Shown here: piece by piece, positions 43,306 through 52,697 of the stretch
Position numbering within the stretch: position 1 is the stretch's first letter
How the letters are laid out: every line of letters starts with the position of its first letter
DNA from: Paracoccus limosus
GTDB taxonomy: Bacteria; Pseudomonadota; Alphaproteobacteria; Rhodobacterales; Rhodobacteraceae
Length of the DNA: 54,361 bases
Reading direction: 5' to 3'
Assembly: GCF_009711185.1 (NCBI RefSeq)
Contig: NZ_WMIF01000024.1
Location: 1-54,361 of the forward strand
Position numbers and translations under genes: made by a program
Notes under the pieces: generated by a model
The model's database searches: none
Told to the model about the DNA's origin: nothing
The model's input: the letters and a program-made list of their open reading frames with translations, nothing else

Positions 43306-44409
43306 ATGTCCGCAGACGCAGGCACAGCAATCATCGGCGGCGGCATCGTCGGGCTTTGCCTGGCGCTGGGTCTGGCCGCGCGCGGGCATGACGTGCTGGT
43401 GCTGGACGGCCGCGACGCCGACATGCGCGCCTCGCAGGGGAATTTCGGCCTGGTCTGGTTGCAGGGCAAGGGTGCGGGTTACGCCCCTTATGGGCGCTGG
43501 TCGCTGGCCGCCGTGCAGGAATGGGCGGGCTTTGCCCGGCGGCTTCAGGACCTGTCCGGGGTCGATCTGGCGCTGCGTCAGGAGGGTGGCTACGAGTTTT
43601 TCACCGACCGCGCCGAGTTCGACGCTTTCGGCCAGGACCTGCACCGGCAGGCGGCGGCGTTGGGCGATGGGTTCTCGTTTGAACTGCTGAGCCATGGCGA
43701 TCTGGCGCAGCGCCTGCCTGGCATCGGGCAAAAGGTGGTGGGCGCCAGCTTTTGCCCGCTTGACGGCCATGTGAACCCGCTGCGCCTGCATGTCGCGCTG
43801 CGCCGGGCCTGCCTTGCCAGCGGCGTGCGCCTTGCGGCCGATACACCGGTGACGACCCTGCGCGCGTTGGACCGGGGCTATGAAATCGCCGGTCCGGACC
43901 GTGCGATACGTGCCGATCGCGTGGTACTTTGCGCCGGTCTGGGCGCGGCCACCCTTGGGCCGCAACTGGGATTCCGCGCCCCGATCCGCGCCCAGCGGGG
44001 CGAGTTGCTGATTACCGAGCGGGTGGCCGATCCGCTGCCCTTTCTGTCCAGCACCATCCGGCAGGTCGATGAGGGCGGCTTGCAGATCGGCGGCACCAAG
44101 GCCGAATCCGACCGCGACAGCGAATCCACCGACCAGATGGCGGTGCTGGCCCGGCACGCCGTCGCGGTCTGGCCGCAACTGGCCGACATCCGCGTGCTGC
44201 GCAGTTGGGCGGCGCTGCGGGTAATGACGCCCGATGGCTATCCGATCTATCAGCGCGCGCCCGACCGTGCCGGCGCTTTCCTCGTCACTTGCCACAGCGG
44301 CGTGACGCTGGCGCCGCTGCATGCAACGCGGCTGGCCGCATGGATCGACGACGATCCCGCCGCCCCGGATCTGGAGGCTTTCGATGAACGCCGCTTCGCG
44401 CTTTCGTGA
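43306..44409 (+). CDS. FAD-dependent amino acid/opine oxidase, DadA-like subunit (OoxB/HcnC-like)
   Basis: A 367-residue DAO-family flavoprotein. The FAD dinucleotide motif is AIIGGGIVGLCLALGLAARG at the N-terminus, and a C-terminal block TCHSGVTLAPLHATRLAAW binds the cofactor. It has no signal peptide. It is the first gene of the operon and overlaps the next by 26 bases. Together with the next two genes it forms a three-part flavin/iron-sulfur oxidase like octopine/nopaline oxidases (OoxAB, NoxAB) or hydrogen cyanide synthase (HcnABC). With arginase and ornithine cyclodeaminase downstream, an arginine-type opine is the likely substrate. Confidence 0.82.
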   Translation: MSADAGTAIIGGGIVGLCLALGLAARGHDVLVLDGRDADMRASQGNFGLVWLQGKGAGYAPYGRWSLAAVQEWAGFARRLQDLSGVDLALRQEGGYEFFTDRAEFDAFGQDLHRQAAALGDGFSFELLSHGDLAQRLPGIGQKVVGASFCPLDGHVNPLRLHVALRRACLASGVRLAADTPVTTLRALDRGYEIAGPDRAIRADRVVLCAGLGAATLGPQLGFRAPIRAQRGELLITERVADPLPFLSSTIRQVDEGGLQIGGTKAESDRDSESTDQMAVLARHAVAVWPQLADIRVLRSWAALRVMTPDGYPIYQRAPDRAGAFLVTCHSGVTLAPLHATRLAAWIDDDPAAPDLEAFDERRFALS

Positions 44410-44701
44410 CGCGCCGGGCATGGCCCCGCGCAGCATCCGCATGAGCCTTGACGGCGAAACCCTGCTGGCCCGGCCCGGCGAAACCGTCGCCGCCGCGCTG
44501 CTGGCGCAATCCGGCGACGCCACCCGCCGCACCCCGGTCAGCGGTGCCGGCCGCACGGCGTTCTGCATGATGGGGGTCTGTTTCGACTGTCTCGTGACCA
44601 TTGACGGCCGGCCAAATGTGCAGGCCTGCATGACGCCCGCGCGCGACGGCATGGTCATCCGCCGCCAGATCGGCGCCCGCCGGCTGGGGGATCAGCCATG
44701 A
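44384..44701 (+). CDS. [2Fe-2S] subunit of opine-type oxidase (HcnA-like)
   Basis: A 105-residue ferredoxin-like protein. The cysteine cluster CMMGVCFDC plus a later Cys in VQACMTPARDG binds a [2Fe-2S] centre, as in HcnA and the gamma subunits of proline/hydroxyproline dehydrogenases. The ATG at 44384 lies inside the end of the preceding gene, and its stop overlaps the next start by four bases. It carries electrons between the two flavoprotein subunits. Confidence 0.85.
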   Translation: MNAASRFRDAPGMAPRSIRMSLDGETLLARPGETVAAALLAQSGDATRRTPVSGAGRTAFCMMGVCFDCLVTIDGRPNVQACMTPARDGMVIRRQIGARRLGDQP

Positions 44702-46071
44702 GCCCCGATCTGGTCATCATCGGCGCCGGTCCCGCCGGCATGACGGCGGCGCGCATCGCGGCCGAGGGCGGCTTGCGGGTCGTGCTGCTGGATGAACAGG
44801 ACCGCGCCGGCGGGCAGATCTATCGCAATCTCGGTGCGGCCGCCGGGCGCGACTGGCTGGGACCGGACTATGCCAGGGGCGCGGATCTGCTGCGCGGCCT
44901 GAACCATCCGGGCATCACGCATCAGCCCCGCGCGACGGTCTGGCGCGTTGACGCGGCGCGCGGCGTGATCTGGTCGCGCGACGGCGAAAGCCATGTCACG
45001 GCGGCTCCGCATGTGCTGATCGCCACCGGCGCGCAGGAACGTCCGGTGCCGTTTCCCGGCTGGACCCTGCCCGGCGTGATGCCGGCCGGCGCGGCGCAGA
45101 TCCTGATGAAGCAGTCGGGCATGGTGGCGCAGGACGCCATCCTGGCTGGCGCGGGGCCGCTTCTGTATCTGGTCGCGGCGCAGATGATCGCCGCCGGCAG
45201 CCCGCCCAAGGCACTGGTCGAGACCGGCACCGATCTGCGGCACGCATTGGCGAAACTGCCCCGCGCCCTGCCGGCGGCGATGACGCTGGCCAAGGGCCTG
45301 GGTCTGATCCGCCGCATCCGCGGCATCCCGCGCCATCACGGCGCCCGCGATTTCCGCGCGGTTGCGCTGGCCGGGGGGCGGATCGGCTTTGGCTTCACCA
45401 CCCGCAAGGGGCCGCAGGAGCTGGATTGCGGCCTGCTGCTGACGCATCTGGGCGTGATCCCGCAAACGCATCTGACCCGCTCGATGGGGCTGACGCATGA
45501 CTACGACGTTGCCCAGCAGGCGTGGCGGCCCCGGCTGGACGCATGGGGCGGCTCGTCGCGGCGCGGAGTGCGCGTCGCCGGCGACGGCGGCGGCATCGGC
45601 GGCGCGGATGCGGCGCGGGCGCAGGGCGCACTGGCCGCGCTGGCGATCCTGCATGACGCGGGCCGTCTGGATTTGGACGAACGCGACCGCCGCGCCCGTC
45701 CGCTGCGCCGCGCCCTGGCGCGCGCCCTGTCGCTGCGGCCGTTTCTGGACGCCGCCTATCCGGTGCCCAAGGCCTTTCTGGCCCCGCCCGACGACACGAT
45801 CATTTGCCGCTGCGAAGAAGTCACCGCCGGCGCCGTGCGCGAGGCTGCGGCCTGCGGCGCCCATGGCCTGCGCCTGATGCGCACGGCGCTGCGCACCGGC
45901 ATGGGCCCCTGTCAGGGCCGCATGTGCGAGCCGACCGTCACCGGCCTGATCGCCCAGACCACCGGCTGCGCGCCCTCGGCCCTCGGCCCCGGCCGCATCC
46001 GCACCCCCGTCAAGCCCGTCACCCTGGCCGAGATCGCCGCGCTTGGCCGCCAGCCCGAGGAAACCGCATGA
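44698..46071 (+). CDS. FAD/NAD(P)-binding oxidase subunit with BFD-type [2Fe-2S] domain (OoxA/HcnB-like)
   Basis: A 457-residue protein: an N-terminal pyridine nucleotide-disulfide oxidoreductase fold ([20 protein letters not shown] near residues 5-24; second motif around [14 protein letters not shown]), then a C-terminal bacterioferritin-associated-ferredoxin-like domain with CRCEEVTAG and [10 protein letters not shown]. This layout is characteristic of OoxA/NoxA/HcnB. It overlaps both neighbours by four bases (ATGA), so the oxidase and the importer are tightly coupled. The reaction should release arginine and a 2-oxo acid from the opine. Confidence 0.85.
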   Translation: MSPDLVIIGAGPAGMTAARIAAEGGLRVVLLDEQDRAGGQIYRNLGAAAGRDWLGPDYARGADLLRGLNHPGITHQPRATVWRVDAARGVIWSRDGESHVTAAPHVLIATGAQERPVPFPGWTLPGVMPAGAAQILMKQSGMVAQDAILAGAGPLLYLVAAQMIAAGSPPKALVETGTDLRHALAKLPRALPAAMTLAKGLGLIRRIRGIPRHHGARDFRAVALAGGRIGFGFTTRKGPQELDCGLLLTHLGVIPQTHLTRSMGLTHDYDVAQQAWRPRLDAWGGSSRRGVRVAGDGGGIGGADAARAQGALAALAILHDAGRLDLDERDRRARPLRRALARALSLRPFLDAAYPVPKAFLAPPDDTIICRCEEVTAGAVREAAACGAHGLRLMRTALRTGMGPCQGRMCEPTVTGLIAQTTGCAPSALGPGRIRTPVKPVTLAEIAALGRQPEETA

Positions 46072-46832
46072 CCGAACCCGCCCTGCGCGTCGAGAATATC
46101 CGCAAAAGCTTTGGCGACCACGAAGTCCTGAAAGGCATCTCCATGACCGCCGCAAAGGGCGACGTGGTGGCGATCCTGGGCGCCTCGGGGTCCGGCAAAA
46201 GCACTTTCCTGCGTTGCATCAACCTGCTCGAGACCCCCAGCGACGGCAAGGTCTGGCTGAAGGGTGAGGAGATGCGCATGACTGACCGGCGCGGCATCCG
46301 CCGGCCCGCCGACCTGAAACAGGTCGAACGGATGCGGGCAAAGCTGGCGATGGTGTTCCAAGGCTTCAACCTGTGGTCGCACATGACCGTGCTGGAAAAC
46401 ATCATCGAAGGCCCGGTGCATGTGCTGGGAACCCCCCGGCGCGAGGCGCGCGACAAGGCGGCCGCGCTTCTGGCCAAGGTCGGGCTTTCGGACCGCGCCG
46501 ATTATTACCCCGCGCATCTGTCGGGCGGCCAGCAGCAGCGCGTGGCGATCGCCCGGGCGCTGGCGATGGAGCCGGACGTGATGCTGTTCGACGAGCCGAC
46601 CTCGGCCCTTGACCCCGAGCTGGTCGGCGAGGTTCTGGCAGTCATGCGCGCGCTGGCCGACGAAGGCCGCACCATGCTGGTCGTGACGCATGAAATGGCC
46701 TTTGCCCGCGATGTCTCGACCCGGACCGTGTTCCTGCATCAGGGCCAGGTCTGCGAAGAGGGCGCGCCCGACGACCTGTTCCGCAACCCCCAGACCCAGC
46801 AATTCCGGGCCTTCCTGTCCCGTATGAACTGA
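46068..46832 (+). CDS. Polar amino acid/opine ABC importer, ATPase (HisP/OccP-like)
   Basis: A 254-residue ATPase. Walker A is GASGSGKST (about residues 37-45), the signature [15 protein letters not shown], Walker [15 protein letters not shown], and the switch His in [23 protein letters not shown] is typical of the HisP/GlnQ/OccP class, as is the long insert after FLRCINLLE. It powers import of the opine or basic amino acid by the following three genes' products. Confidence 0.9.
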   Translation: MTEPALRVENIRKSFGDHEVLKGISMTAAKGDVVAILGASGSGKSTFLRCINLLETPSDGKVWLKGEEMRMTDRRGIRRPADLKQVERMRAKLAMVFQGFNLWSHMTVLENIIEGPVHVLGTPRREARDKAAALLAKVGLSDRADYYPAHLSGGQQQRVAIARALAMEPDVMLFDEPTSALDPELVGEVLAVMRALADEGRTMLVVTHEMAFARDVSTRTVFLHQGQVCEEGAPDDLFRNPQTQQFRAFLSRMN

Positions 46833-46848
46833 AATCCAACAGAGTGGT

Positions 46849-47631
46849 ATGACAATGATAAAGAAAACCCTGTTCGCAGCCGCGCTTGCGGTCCTTGCCA
46901 CCGGTGCCTTTGCCGATACCCTGCGCATCGGTGTCGAGGGTGCCTATCCGCCCTTTTCGTTCAAACAGCCCGATGGCAGCCTTGCCGGCTTTGACATCGA
47001 CATCGCCAAGGCGCTTTGCACGCAGATGCAGCGCGACTGCGAGCTTGTCGAACAGGAATGGGATGGCATGATCCCGGCGCTGAAGGCGAAGAAATTCGAC
47101 GCCATCATTTCCTCGATGTCGATCACCGAGGAGCGCAAGCGCCAGATCGACTTTTCCGAGAAATATTACAAGACCCCCGCCCGCATCGTCGCGCCCAAGG
47201 ATTCCGATCTTCAAGGCACGGCCGAGGGTCTGGCGAGCAAGCGGTTGGGCGTGCAGCGCGGTTCCACCCATCAATGCTACGCCGAGGCGCATTTCCCCGA
47301 TGCCGAGCTGGTGCTTTACGGCACCCAGGACGAGGTGTTCCGCGATCTGTCGCTGGGCCGCATCGACGCGCAACTGTCGGATTCGCTGATCGCGCAGGAA
47401 GGCTTCCTGTCGAAACCCGAAGGCGCGAACTACGCCTTCCTGCCCGGTGATCACACCGATGTCGATTGCTATGGCGAAGGCGTGGGCGTTGCGGTGCGCA
47501 AGGGCGATGACGCATTGCGTGACGCCTTCAGCGCGGCGATCAAGGCAATCCGGGACAACGGCGCCTACAAGACCATCAACGACACATATTTCCCCTTCGA
47601 CATCTACGGCGGCCGCCCGGCCGGCCTGTAA
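46849..47631 (+). CDS. Polar amino acid/opine ABC importer, binding protein (OccT/ArgT-like)
   Basis: A 260-residue periplasmic binding protein (SBP_bac_3). The signal peptide ends near ATGAFAD (about residue 24), then the classical LRIGVEGAYPPFSFKQPDG and FDIDIAKALC. It is close to lysine/arginine/ornithine- and octopine/nopaline-binding proteins. The ATG at 46849 (or 46855) has only a weak GAGTGG site. Position in an operon with arginase argues for an arginine-containing ligand. Confidence 0.88.
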   Translation: MTMIKKTLFAAALAVLATGAFADTLRIGVEGAYPPFSFKQPDGSLAGFDIDIAKALCTQMQRDCELVEQEWDGMIPALKAKKFDAIISSMSITEERKRQIDFSEKYYKTPARIVAPKDSDLQGTAEGLASKRLGVQRGSTHQCYAEAHFPDAELVLYGTQDEVFRDLSLGRIDAQLSDSLIAQEGFLSKPEGANYAFLPGDHTDVDCYGEGVGVAVRKGDDALRDAFSAAIKAIRDNGAYKTINDTYFPFDIYGGRPAGL

Positions 47632-47678
47632 CGGCAACCGGGGCGCAGCACACGCGCCCTTCAACCGGCGAGGTTCGG

Positions 47679-48368
47679 ATGGATCTGCTTCTGGAATACC
47701 GCGAACAGCTTCTGGCCGGGCTGGTCACCACGGTCGAGCTGGCGCTGGCCTCGCTGGTGCTGTCCGTGACTTTGGGGCTTTTGGGCGCCTGGGCCAAGCT
47801 GTCGGCCAACCGTGCGGCCAATGCCCTGGCGGGCGCCTATACCACCGTGGTGCGTGGCGTGCCCGATCTGGTCTTGATCATGCTGGTCTTCTTCGGCGGC
47901 CAAGTCACGGTCAACGCCATCGGGACGGCCACCGGCCTGTGGGACTATGTCGAGATCAGCCAGTTCGTCGCCGGCGCGCTGACCATCGGAGTGATCTTCG
48001 GCGCCTATTTCACCGAAACCTTTCGCGGCGCCATTCTGGCCATCCCGCGCGGGCAAATCGAGGCGGGGATCAGCACCGGCATGTCGCGCCCGCTGGTCTT
48101 TCGCCGGATCATCTGGCCGCAGATGGTGCGCTATGCCGTGCCGGGTTTCGGCAACAACTGGCTGGTGCAGCTGAAAACCACGGCGCTGGTCTCGGTCATC
48201 GGCTTGCAGGATCTGGTCTATAACGCCTTTTCGGCCGGCCGCTCGACGGGCGCGCTGTTCACCTTCATGGCGGCGGCCTTCGTCATCTATCTGGCGCTGA
48301 CGGCGCTTTCGGATCTGGGGCTGCGGGCGCTGGAGCGGCGCTATAGCCGCGGCGTGGTGAGGGCGTGA
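47679..48368 (+). CDS. Polar amino acid/opine ABC importer, permease 1 (OccQ/HisQ-like)
   Basis: A 229-residue permease of the HisMQ class with about five membrane segments. The EAA-type loop is GQIEAGISTGMSRPLVFRRI, and VVRGVPDLVLIMLVFF is a family-typical N-terminal block. The stop overlaps the start of the second permease (TGATG). Together they form the importer's membrane dimer. Confidence 0.9.
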   Translation: MDLLLEYREQLLAGLVTTVELALASLVLSVTLGLLGAWAKLSANRAANALAGAYTTVVRGVPDLVLIMLVFFGGQVTVNAIGTATGLWDYVEISQFVAGALTIGVIFGAYFTETFRGAILAIPRGQIEAGISTGMSRPLVFRRIIWPQMVRYAVPGFGNNWLVQLKTTALVSVIGLQDLVYNAFSAGRSTGALFTFMAAAFVIYLALTALSDLGLRALERRYSRGVVRA

Positions 48369-49129
48369 TGGAAAACCTGCTGTCCTTCATCCCGCTGGAC
48401 CTGCCGTTGATCGTCCAGAACCTCGACCGCTTCCTGCAGGGCGTCGGGGTCACGCTGGGCCTGACCTTCCTGTCGCTGGCACTTGGCGGCGCCATGGCGG
48501 TGCCGCTGGCCATCGCCCGCGCATCGCGCCACCGGGTGCTGAATCCTCTGATCTGGGCATATACCTATGTCTTCCGAGGCACGCCGCTACTGGTGCAGAC
48601 CTATCTGCTGTATTACGGCGCGGGCCAGTTCCAGTTCGTCCGCGAAAGCTGGTTGTGGGGTCCGGTGCTGTCGCAAGCCTGGTGGTGCGCGCTGATCGCC
48701 TTCACGCTGAACACCTGTGCCTACACGACCGAGCTGTTGCGCGGGGCCATCGTAGACACGCCCAAGGGCGAGGTCGAGGCTGCCATCGCAACCGGCATGT
48801 CGCATAGTGGACGGCTGCACCGGATCGTGTTGCCCTCGGCCTTTCGACGCGCCATTCCGGCCTATTCCAACGAGGTGATTTTCATGCTGCATGGCTCGGT
48901 CGTGGCAAGCACCATCACCTTGCAGGACATCCTTGGGGTCGGTCGCTGGCTGAACGGGCGCTATTATCTGGCCTATGAGGGTCTGATTACTGCGGCCGTC
49001 CTTTATTTCATCATCGTCTTCGCGATCACGCGGGTCTTTCGCTGGCTGGAGCGGCGCTATCTGCGCCATCTGGAACGCCGCCGGGATCCCGTTGTCCGCA
49101 ATATCGCACCACCCATGGGGGTCAAATGA
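48368..49129 (+). CDS. Polar amino acid/opine ABC importer, permease 2 (OccM/HisM-like)
   Basis: A 253-residue permease, the partner of the preceding one. YVFRGTPLLVQTYLLYYG is the HisM-type signature, and the EAA loop is GEVEAAIATGMSHSGRLHRI. I chose ATG 48368 over the GTG one codon earlier. Its stop overlaps the RidA start by four bases, which ties transport to metabolism in this operon. Confidence 0.9.
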   Translation: MENLLSFIPLDLPLIVQNLDRFLQGVGVTLGLTFLSLALGGAMAVPLAIARASRHRVLNPLIWAYTYVFRGTPLLVQTYLLYYGAGQFQFVRESWLWGPVLSQAWWCALIAFTLNTCAYTTELLRGAIVDTPKGEVEAAIATGMSHSGRLHRIVLPSAFRRAIPAYSNEVIFMLHGSVVASTITLQDILGVGRWLNGRYYLAYEGLITAAVLYFIIVFAITRVFRWLERRYLRHLERRRDPVVRNIAPPMGVK

Positions 49130-49482
49130 TCGAACGTTTTCACACCAACGCCCGGATGAGCCGCATCGTCCGTCACAATGGCACCGTTTACCTCTGCGGC
49201 CAGGTCGGCACCGGCGCGAGTGTCGTTGAGCAGGCCCGTGACTGCCTGGCGCGGGTCGACGCCCTGCTGACCGAGGCCGGTTCCTCGCGCCGTGATATCC
49301 TGCATGCGACCATCTGGCTGGCGCATATGTCGGACTATGACGCGATGAATACGGTCTGGGACGAATGGATGCCCGAAGGCTGCGCCCCCGCGCGCGCCTG
49401 CGGCGAGGCACGGCTGGCCGGATCGGACCTGCTGGTCGAAGTCATCGTGACGGCAGCGGTATCGACGGCGGTGTCGGCATGA
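49126..49482 (+). CDS. RidA-family (Rid/YjgF) deaminase
   Basis: A 118-residue Rid protein. The substrate-binding Arg is in CAPARACGEARLAGSD, and NGTVYLCGQVG is the core motif. It overlaps both neighbours by four bases. Opine and amino acid oxidases first produce an imine, so a Rid protein here probably speeds its hydrolysis to arginine and keto acid or prevents damage from it. This role is inferred from chemistry and position. Confidence 0.87.
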   Translation: MIERFHTNARMSRIVRHNGTVYLCGQVGTGASVVEQARDCLARVDALLTEAGSSRRDILHATIWLAHMSDYDAMNTVWDEWMPEGCAPARACGEARLAGSDLLVEVIVTAAVSTAVSA

Positions 49483-50405
49483 GCGGCGACACCTGCATCT
49501 TGATCGGCGCCGGCCTCGACTGCGGCAAGCGGCGGCGCGGCTGTTCGATGGGCCCAGAAGCCTATCGCGTGGCGGGATTGGCCACGACACTGGCCGATCT
49601 TGGCTGGCATGTCGAAGACCGCGGCGACGTGCCCGGACCCAAGGCACCACCGCCCTCGCCTGCCGGGCAGGTGCACGCCCGCGCCGAAACCGCCGAATGG
49701 ACCCGCCTGCTGGCCGAGGCCGCCCGCGCGGCCATGCCCGACGGCTTTCCGATCTTCATGGGCGGCGATCACGCGCTGTCGCTGGGCACCGTGTCTGGCG
49801 TTGCCGATCATGCGGCAGCGCAGGGGCGACCGCTCTTTGTCCTGTGGCTGGACGCCCATCCCGACATCCACAACCCGGAAACGACCGCCTCGGGCAACTT
49901 GCATGGAACACCCATCGGCTATGTCACCGGACAGCTTGGCTTTGACGGTTTTCCCGCCATGACGCACCCAGTGCCGCCGAAGAACATCTGCTTCATCGGC
50001 CTGCGTTCGGTGGACGCGCCCGAACGCGCGGCGATCCAGTCGGCCGGGATGCGTGCCATCGACATGCGCCAGATCGACGAACGCGGTATTGCCGCCCCCC
50101 TGGCCGAATTCATCGAGGAGGTGCGGGCCGCCAACGGCATGCTGCACCTGTCGCTGGATGTCGATTTCCTGGACCCAGCCATCGCTCCCGCTGTGGGCAC
50201 TACCGTCCCGGGCGGAGCCACCTTCCGCGAGGCGCATCTGGCGATGGAAATGCTGCATGACAGCAATCTCGTCACCTCGCTGGACCTTGTCGAGTTGAAC
50301 CCGTTTCTTGACGAACGCGGCCGCACCGCTTCGCTGATGGTCGATCTGACCGCCTCGCTTTTCGGCCGCCGCGTCTTCGATCGTCCTACCCGCAGCTTTT
50401 CCTGA
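49479..50405 (+). CDS. Arginase
   Basis: A 308-residue ureohydrolase. The manganese-binding motifs are [20 protein letters not shown] and SLDVDFLDP, in the usual spacing. The SxN-type specificity stretch [14 protein letters not shown] fits arginase (EC 3.5.3.1) better than agmatinase. The ATG at 49479 overlaps the RidA stop (ATGA). It splits the arginine released by the oxidase into ornithine and urea. Ornithine is used by the next gene's product. Confidence 0.9.
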   Translation: MSGDTCILIGAGLDCGKRRRGCSMGPEAYRVAGLATTLADLGWHVEDRGDVPGPKAPPPSPAGQVHARAETAEWTRLLAEAARAAMPDGFPIFMGGDHALSLGTVSGVADHAAAQGRPLFVLWLDAHPDIHNPETTASGNLHGTPIGYVTGQLGFDGFPAMTHPVPPKNICFIGLRSVDAPERAAIQSAGMRAIDMRQIDERGIAAPLAEFIEEVRAANGMLHLSLDVDFLDPAIAPAVGTTVPGGATFREAHLAMEMLHDSNLVTSLDLVELNPFLDERGRTASLMVDLTASLFGRRVFDRPTRSFS

Positions 50406-50414
50406 AGGATCATC

Positions 50415-51503
50415 ATGCCCGCCTCCAAGCCCTCCGAACTGGCCTTCATCCGCTTCGTCAGCGTCGAAAACATAATGCGGCTGGTCCACAGCATCGGCGT
50501 CGAGACCGTGCTGAAAGATCTTGCCCGCTATATCGAGGACGACTTCCGCCGCTGGGACCTGTTCGACAAGACCCCGCGCGTGGCTGCCCACTCAAAGGAT
50601 GGCGTGATCGAACTGATGCCCACGTCGGACGGGGTCAGCTATGGGTTCAAATACGTCAACGGCCATCCCCAGAACACGAAATCGGGTTTGCAGACGGTGA
50701 CCGCCTTTGGTCTGCTGGCGCGCGTGGACACCGGCTATCCCGAACTGCTGACCGAAATGACCCTGCTGACTGCGCTGCGCACTGCGGCGACAAGCGCCAT
50801 GGTCGCTCGCCATCTGGCGCCCAAGGGCGCCACCACCATGGCCATGATCGGCAACGGCGCACAGTCCGAGTTTCAGGCTCTGGCCATGCGCGCAATCTGC
50901 GGAATTGATCGTCTGCGGCTTTACGACATCGACCCTGCCGCTACGGCGAAATTGGTGCGCAACCTGTCCGGCCTCGGCTTCGATCTGACAGCCTGCAAGT
51001 CCGGACAAGAAGCGATCCTGGGCGCGCAAGTCATCACCACCTGCACCGCCGACAAGCAATATGCGACGATCCTGACGGACAACATGGTCGGTGCAGGTGT
51101 CCACATCAACGCCATCGGCGGGGACTGCCCCGGCAAGACCGAACTGCACGCCGACATCCTGCGCCGGTCGGACGTATTCGTGGAATACACCCCCCAGACC
51201 AGGATCGAGGGAGAGATCCAGCAGATGCCCGCCGATTTTCCTGTGACCGAGATGTGGCAGGTCATCGCCGGCACGGTGCCCGGCCGCACCTCGGAGCGTC
51301 AGATCACCCTGTTCGACGGCGTGGGCTTCGCTATCGAGGACTTCTCGGCGCTTCGCTATGTGCGCGACCGGCTGGAAGGAACCGACTTCTTCCAGCGCCT
51401 CGATATTATCGCCGACCCCGACGATCCACGTGATCTCTTCGGCATGCTAATCAGGGCGGGCGTGCCATCCGCCGGAATGCAGCGTGAAAGCGCCACGCTT
51501 TGA
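50415..51503 (+). CDS. ocd: Ornithine cyclodeaminase
   Basis: A 362-residue mu-crystallin family protein. The Rossmann motif is [17 protein letters not shown] (about residues 140-156), and the substrate/catalytic region [20 protein letters not shown] matches ornithine cyclodeaminases (EC 4.3.1.12) of opine regions. It converts ornithine to proline with loss of ammonia. It starts nine bases after arginase and ends the operon. The order arginase-Ocd behind an opine oxidase is the same logic as in Agrobacterium nopaline/octopine catabolism. Confidence 0.92.
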   Translation: MPASKPSELAFIRFVSVENIMRLVHSIGVETVLKDLARYIEDDFRRWDLFDKTPRVAAHSKDGVIELMPTSDGVSYGFKYVNGHPQNTKSGLQTVTAFGLLARVDTGYPELLTEMTLLTALRTAATSAMVARHLAPKGATTMAMIGNGAQSEFQALAMRAICGIDRLRLYDIDPAATAKLVRNLSGLGFDLTACKSGQEAILGAQVITTCTADKQYATILTDNMVGAGVHINAIGGDCPGKTELHADILRRSDVFVEYTPQTRIEGEIQQMPADFPVTEMWQVIAGTVPGRTSERQITLFDGVGFAIEDFSALRYVRDRLEGTDFFQRLDIIADPDDPRDLFGMLIRAGVPSAGMQRESATL

Positions 51504-51835
51504 CGTGGTCATGCAAGTCATGGGGCCTTGCACGATCTGAAGTCATATGACGACGCAAGGGCATTTTTCATGTTGCCAGAGTTTGTCAGCATGATCGGCG
51601 CCATTGGTCGGCCTTGCCGTCTTTGTAAAGGCCGACCAATGGACCGATGATTTGTGAGCCGGAGCTATAGCTGGTCCACTTCGCCCGATCGAGAATCGCC
51701 GCGTGTCGGTGACAAAGACCATGCAGTCCAGAGCCGCGTCCTAACCGGGTGCGTCTCTTCGGATGGCAATCAGATTGTATTTATACATCTACCCGTCCCA
51801 GATTCTGTCGAACGAGGGGCCCTCTGACAGGTCGA
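51504..51835. other. Non-coding stretch after the opine operon
   Basis: No supported gene. It contains the strong hairpin at 51601-51642 and otherwise lower-GC sequence of mixed character, consistent with debris next to the pseudogene and IS remnant that follow. Confidence 0.4.
51601..51642. terminator. Strong hairpin downstream of ocd
   Basis: CCATTGGTCGGCCTT and AAGGCCGACCAATGG form a perfect 15-pair stem around a 12-base loop. It lies about 100 bases after the ocd stop. There is no T run after the stem, so it may be a processing/stability element or a mobile-element end rather than a classical terminator. Confidence 0.55.
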
Positions 51836-52015
51836 TTATCCGATGTCCAACACGTCGACAGTGAGATACCCGGCTTCAACGTGGGCCTTGATCGGAAGCG
51901 CCGGATTGTCGCTATCCACCGCCACGACGCGGAGACCGGTTTTGGCGGTGAAGAGCTTTTGATAGGTCTCAACGGCCAAGCCGGCGGTGGCGATCAGCAC
52001 CAGGGCGGTGCCTAG
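51836..52015 (-). pseudogene. Decayed PotD-like binding protein fragment
   Basis: Read on the minus strand this encodes LGTALVLIATAGLA, then VETYQKLFTAKTGLRVV and AVDSDNPALPIKAHVEAG before a stop at DIG. It matches residues about 8-80 of the protein at 16080-17156 (LGTALAMTATAAMA, VEAYQKPFTAETGI, LDSDNPAIPLKAQVEAG). About 16 codons after the signal peptide are deleted, the start is missing and over three quarters of the gene is gone. The missing 5' end coincides with the start of the IS110 remnant at about 52016. Confidence 0.78.
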
Positions 52016-52130
52016 ACCCGATGATCGCTGGACGATCTGACTGGGTGGGTGGCCTCTTCCTCTGCATTCTCCGTTCGAGGGTTGCGCCAGATTGGCTGGC
52101 ACCGAGCCTCAGGAATGGGGGAGAGACCGA

Positions 52131-52616
52131 ATGGAACATACCACGTTTATCGTGCTGGACGTCCACAAGGCAGCGATTTCCGTTGCCGTTGCACAAGGCA
52201 CGCGTGGCGGTGAAGTCCGGCATTGGGGATCCGTGCCGCACCGGCCATACCAAATCCGCAAGCGGGTGGAGAAGCTGGCCGCAGGCGGTGCGCAGCTGCA
52301 CTTCTGCTATGAGGCTGGTCCCTGCGGCTATAGCCTGCACCGCCAGCTTGTCAAGATGGGGCATGACTGCATTGTGGTCGCGCCCTCGCTGATCCCGGTC
52401 ATGGCTGGGGATCGGGTTATGACGGACCGCCGCGATGCGCTGATGTTGGCTAAGCTGCACAGGGCGGGCAAGTTGACAGGCGTCTGGGTGCCGGATGGGG
52501 CGCATGAGGCGATGCGCGATCTGGTCCGTGACCGGGCAACAGCGGTACAGGTGTCTGACGCGAGTTTGCCGCGGAATGACGGAAGTCTCAAAATTCGTCA
52601 CGGCCGGGTTCACTAG
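52131..52616 (+). mobile_element. IS110-family transposase, truncated remnant
   Basis: The first 140 or so residues match the N-terminal DEDD nuclease domain of IS110-type transposases: FIVLDVHKAAISVAVAQG with the first Asp, CYEAGPCGYSLHRQL with the Glu, and MTDRRDALMLAKLHRAG with the later Asp pair. Similarity stops near VRDRATAV (about 52550), and the C-terminal domain with the catalytic Ser is absent. GGGGGAGAG precedes the ATG at 52131. The element's left end probably begins near 52016, inside the PotD-like pseudogene. It cannot be active. Confidence 0.82.
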
Positions 52617-52697
52617 GGGATTGCTGTCATGCGTACGGTGCCGCTTGCAGTAAACTGCTGGCAGCATACCGGCCGTTGCCGGAACAGGAGAGCAAGA

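Noticed and set aside
51749..52015. Small plus-strand frame of 88 codons
   Set aside because: It is the antisense of the PotD-like pseudogene fragment, which has clear protein similarity.
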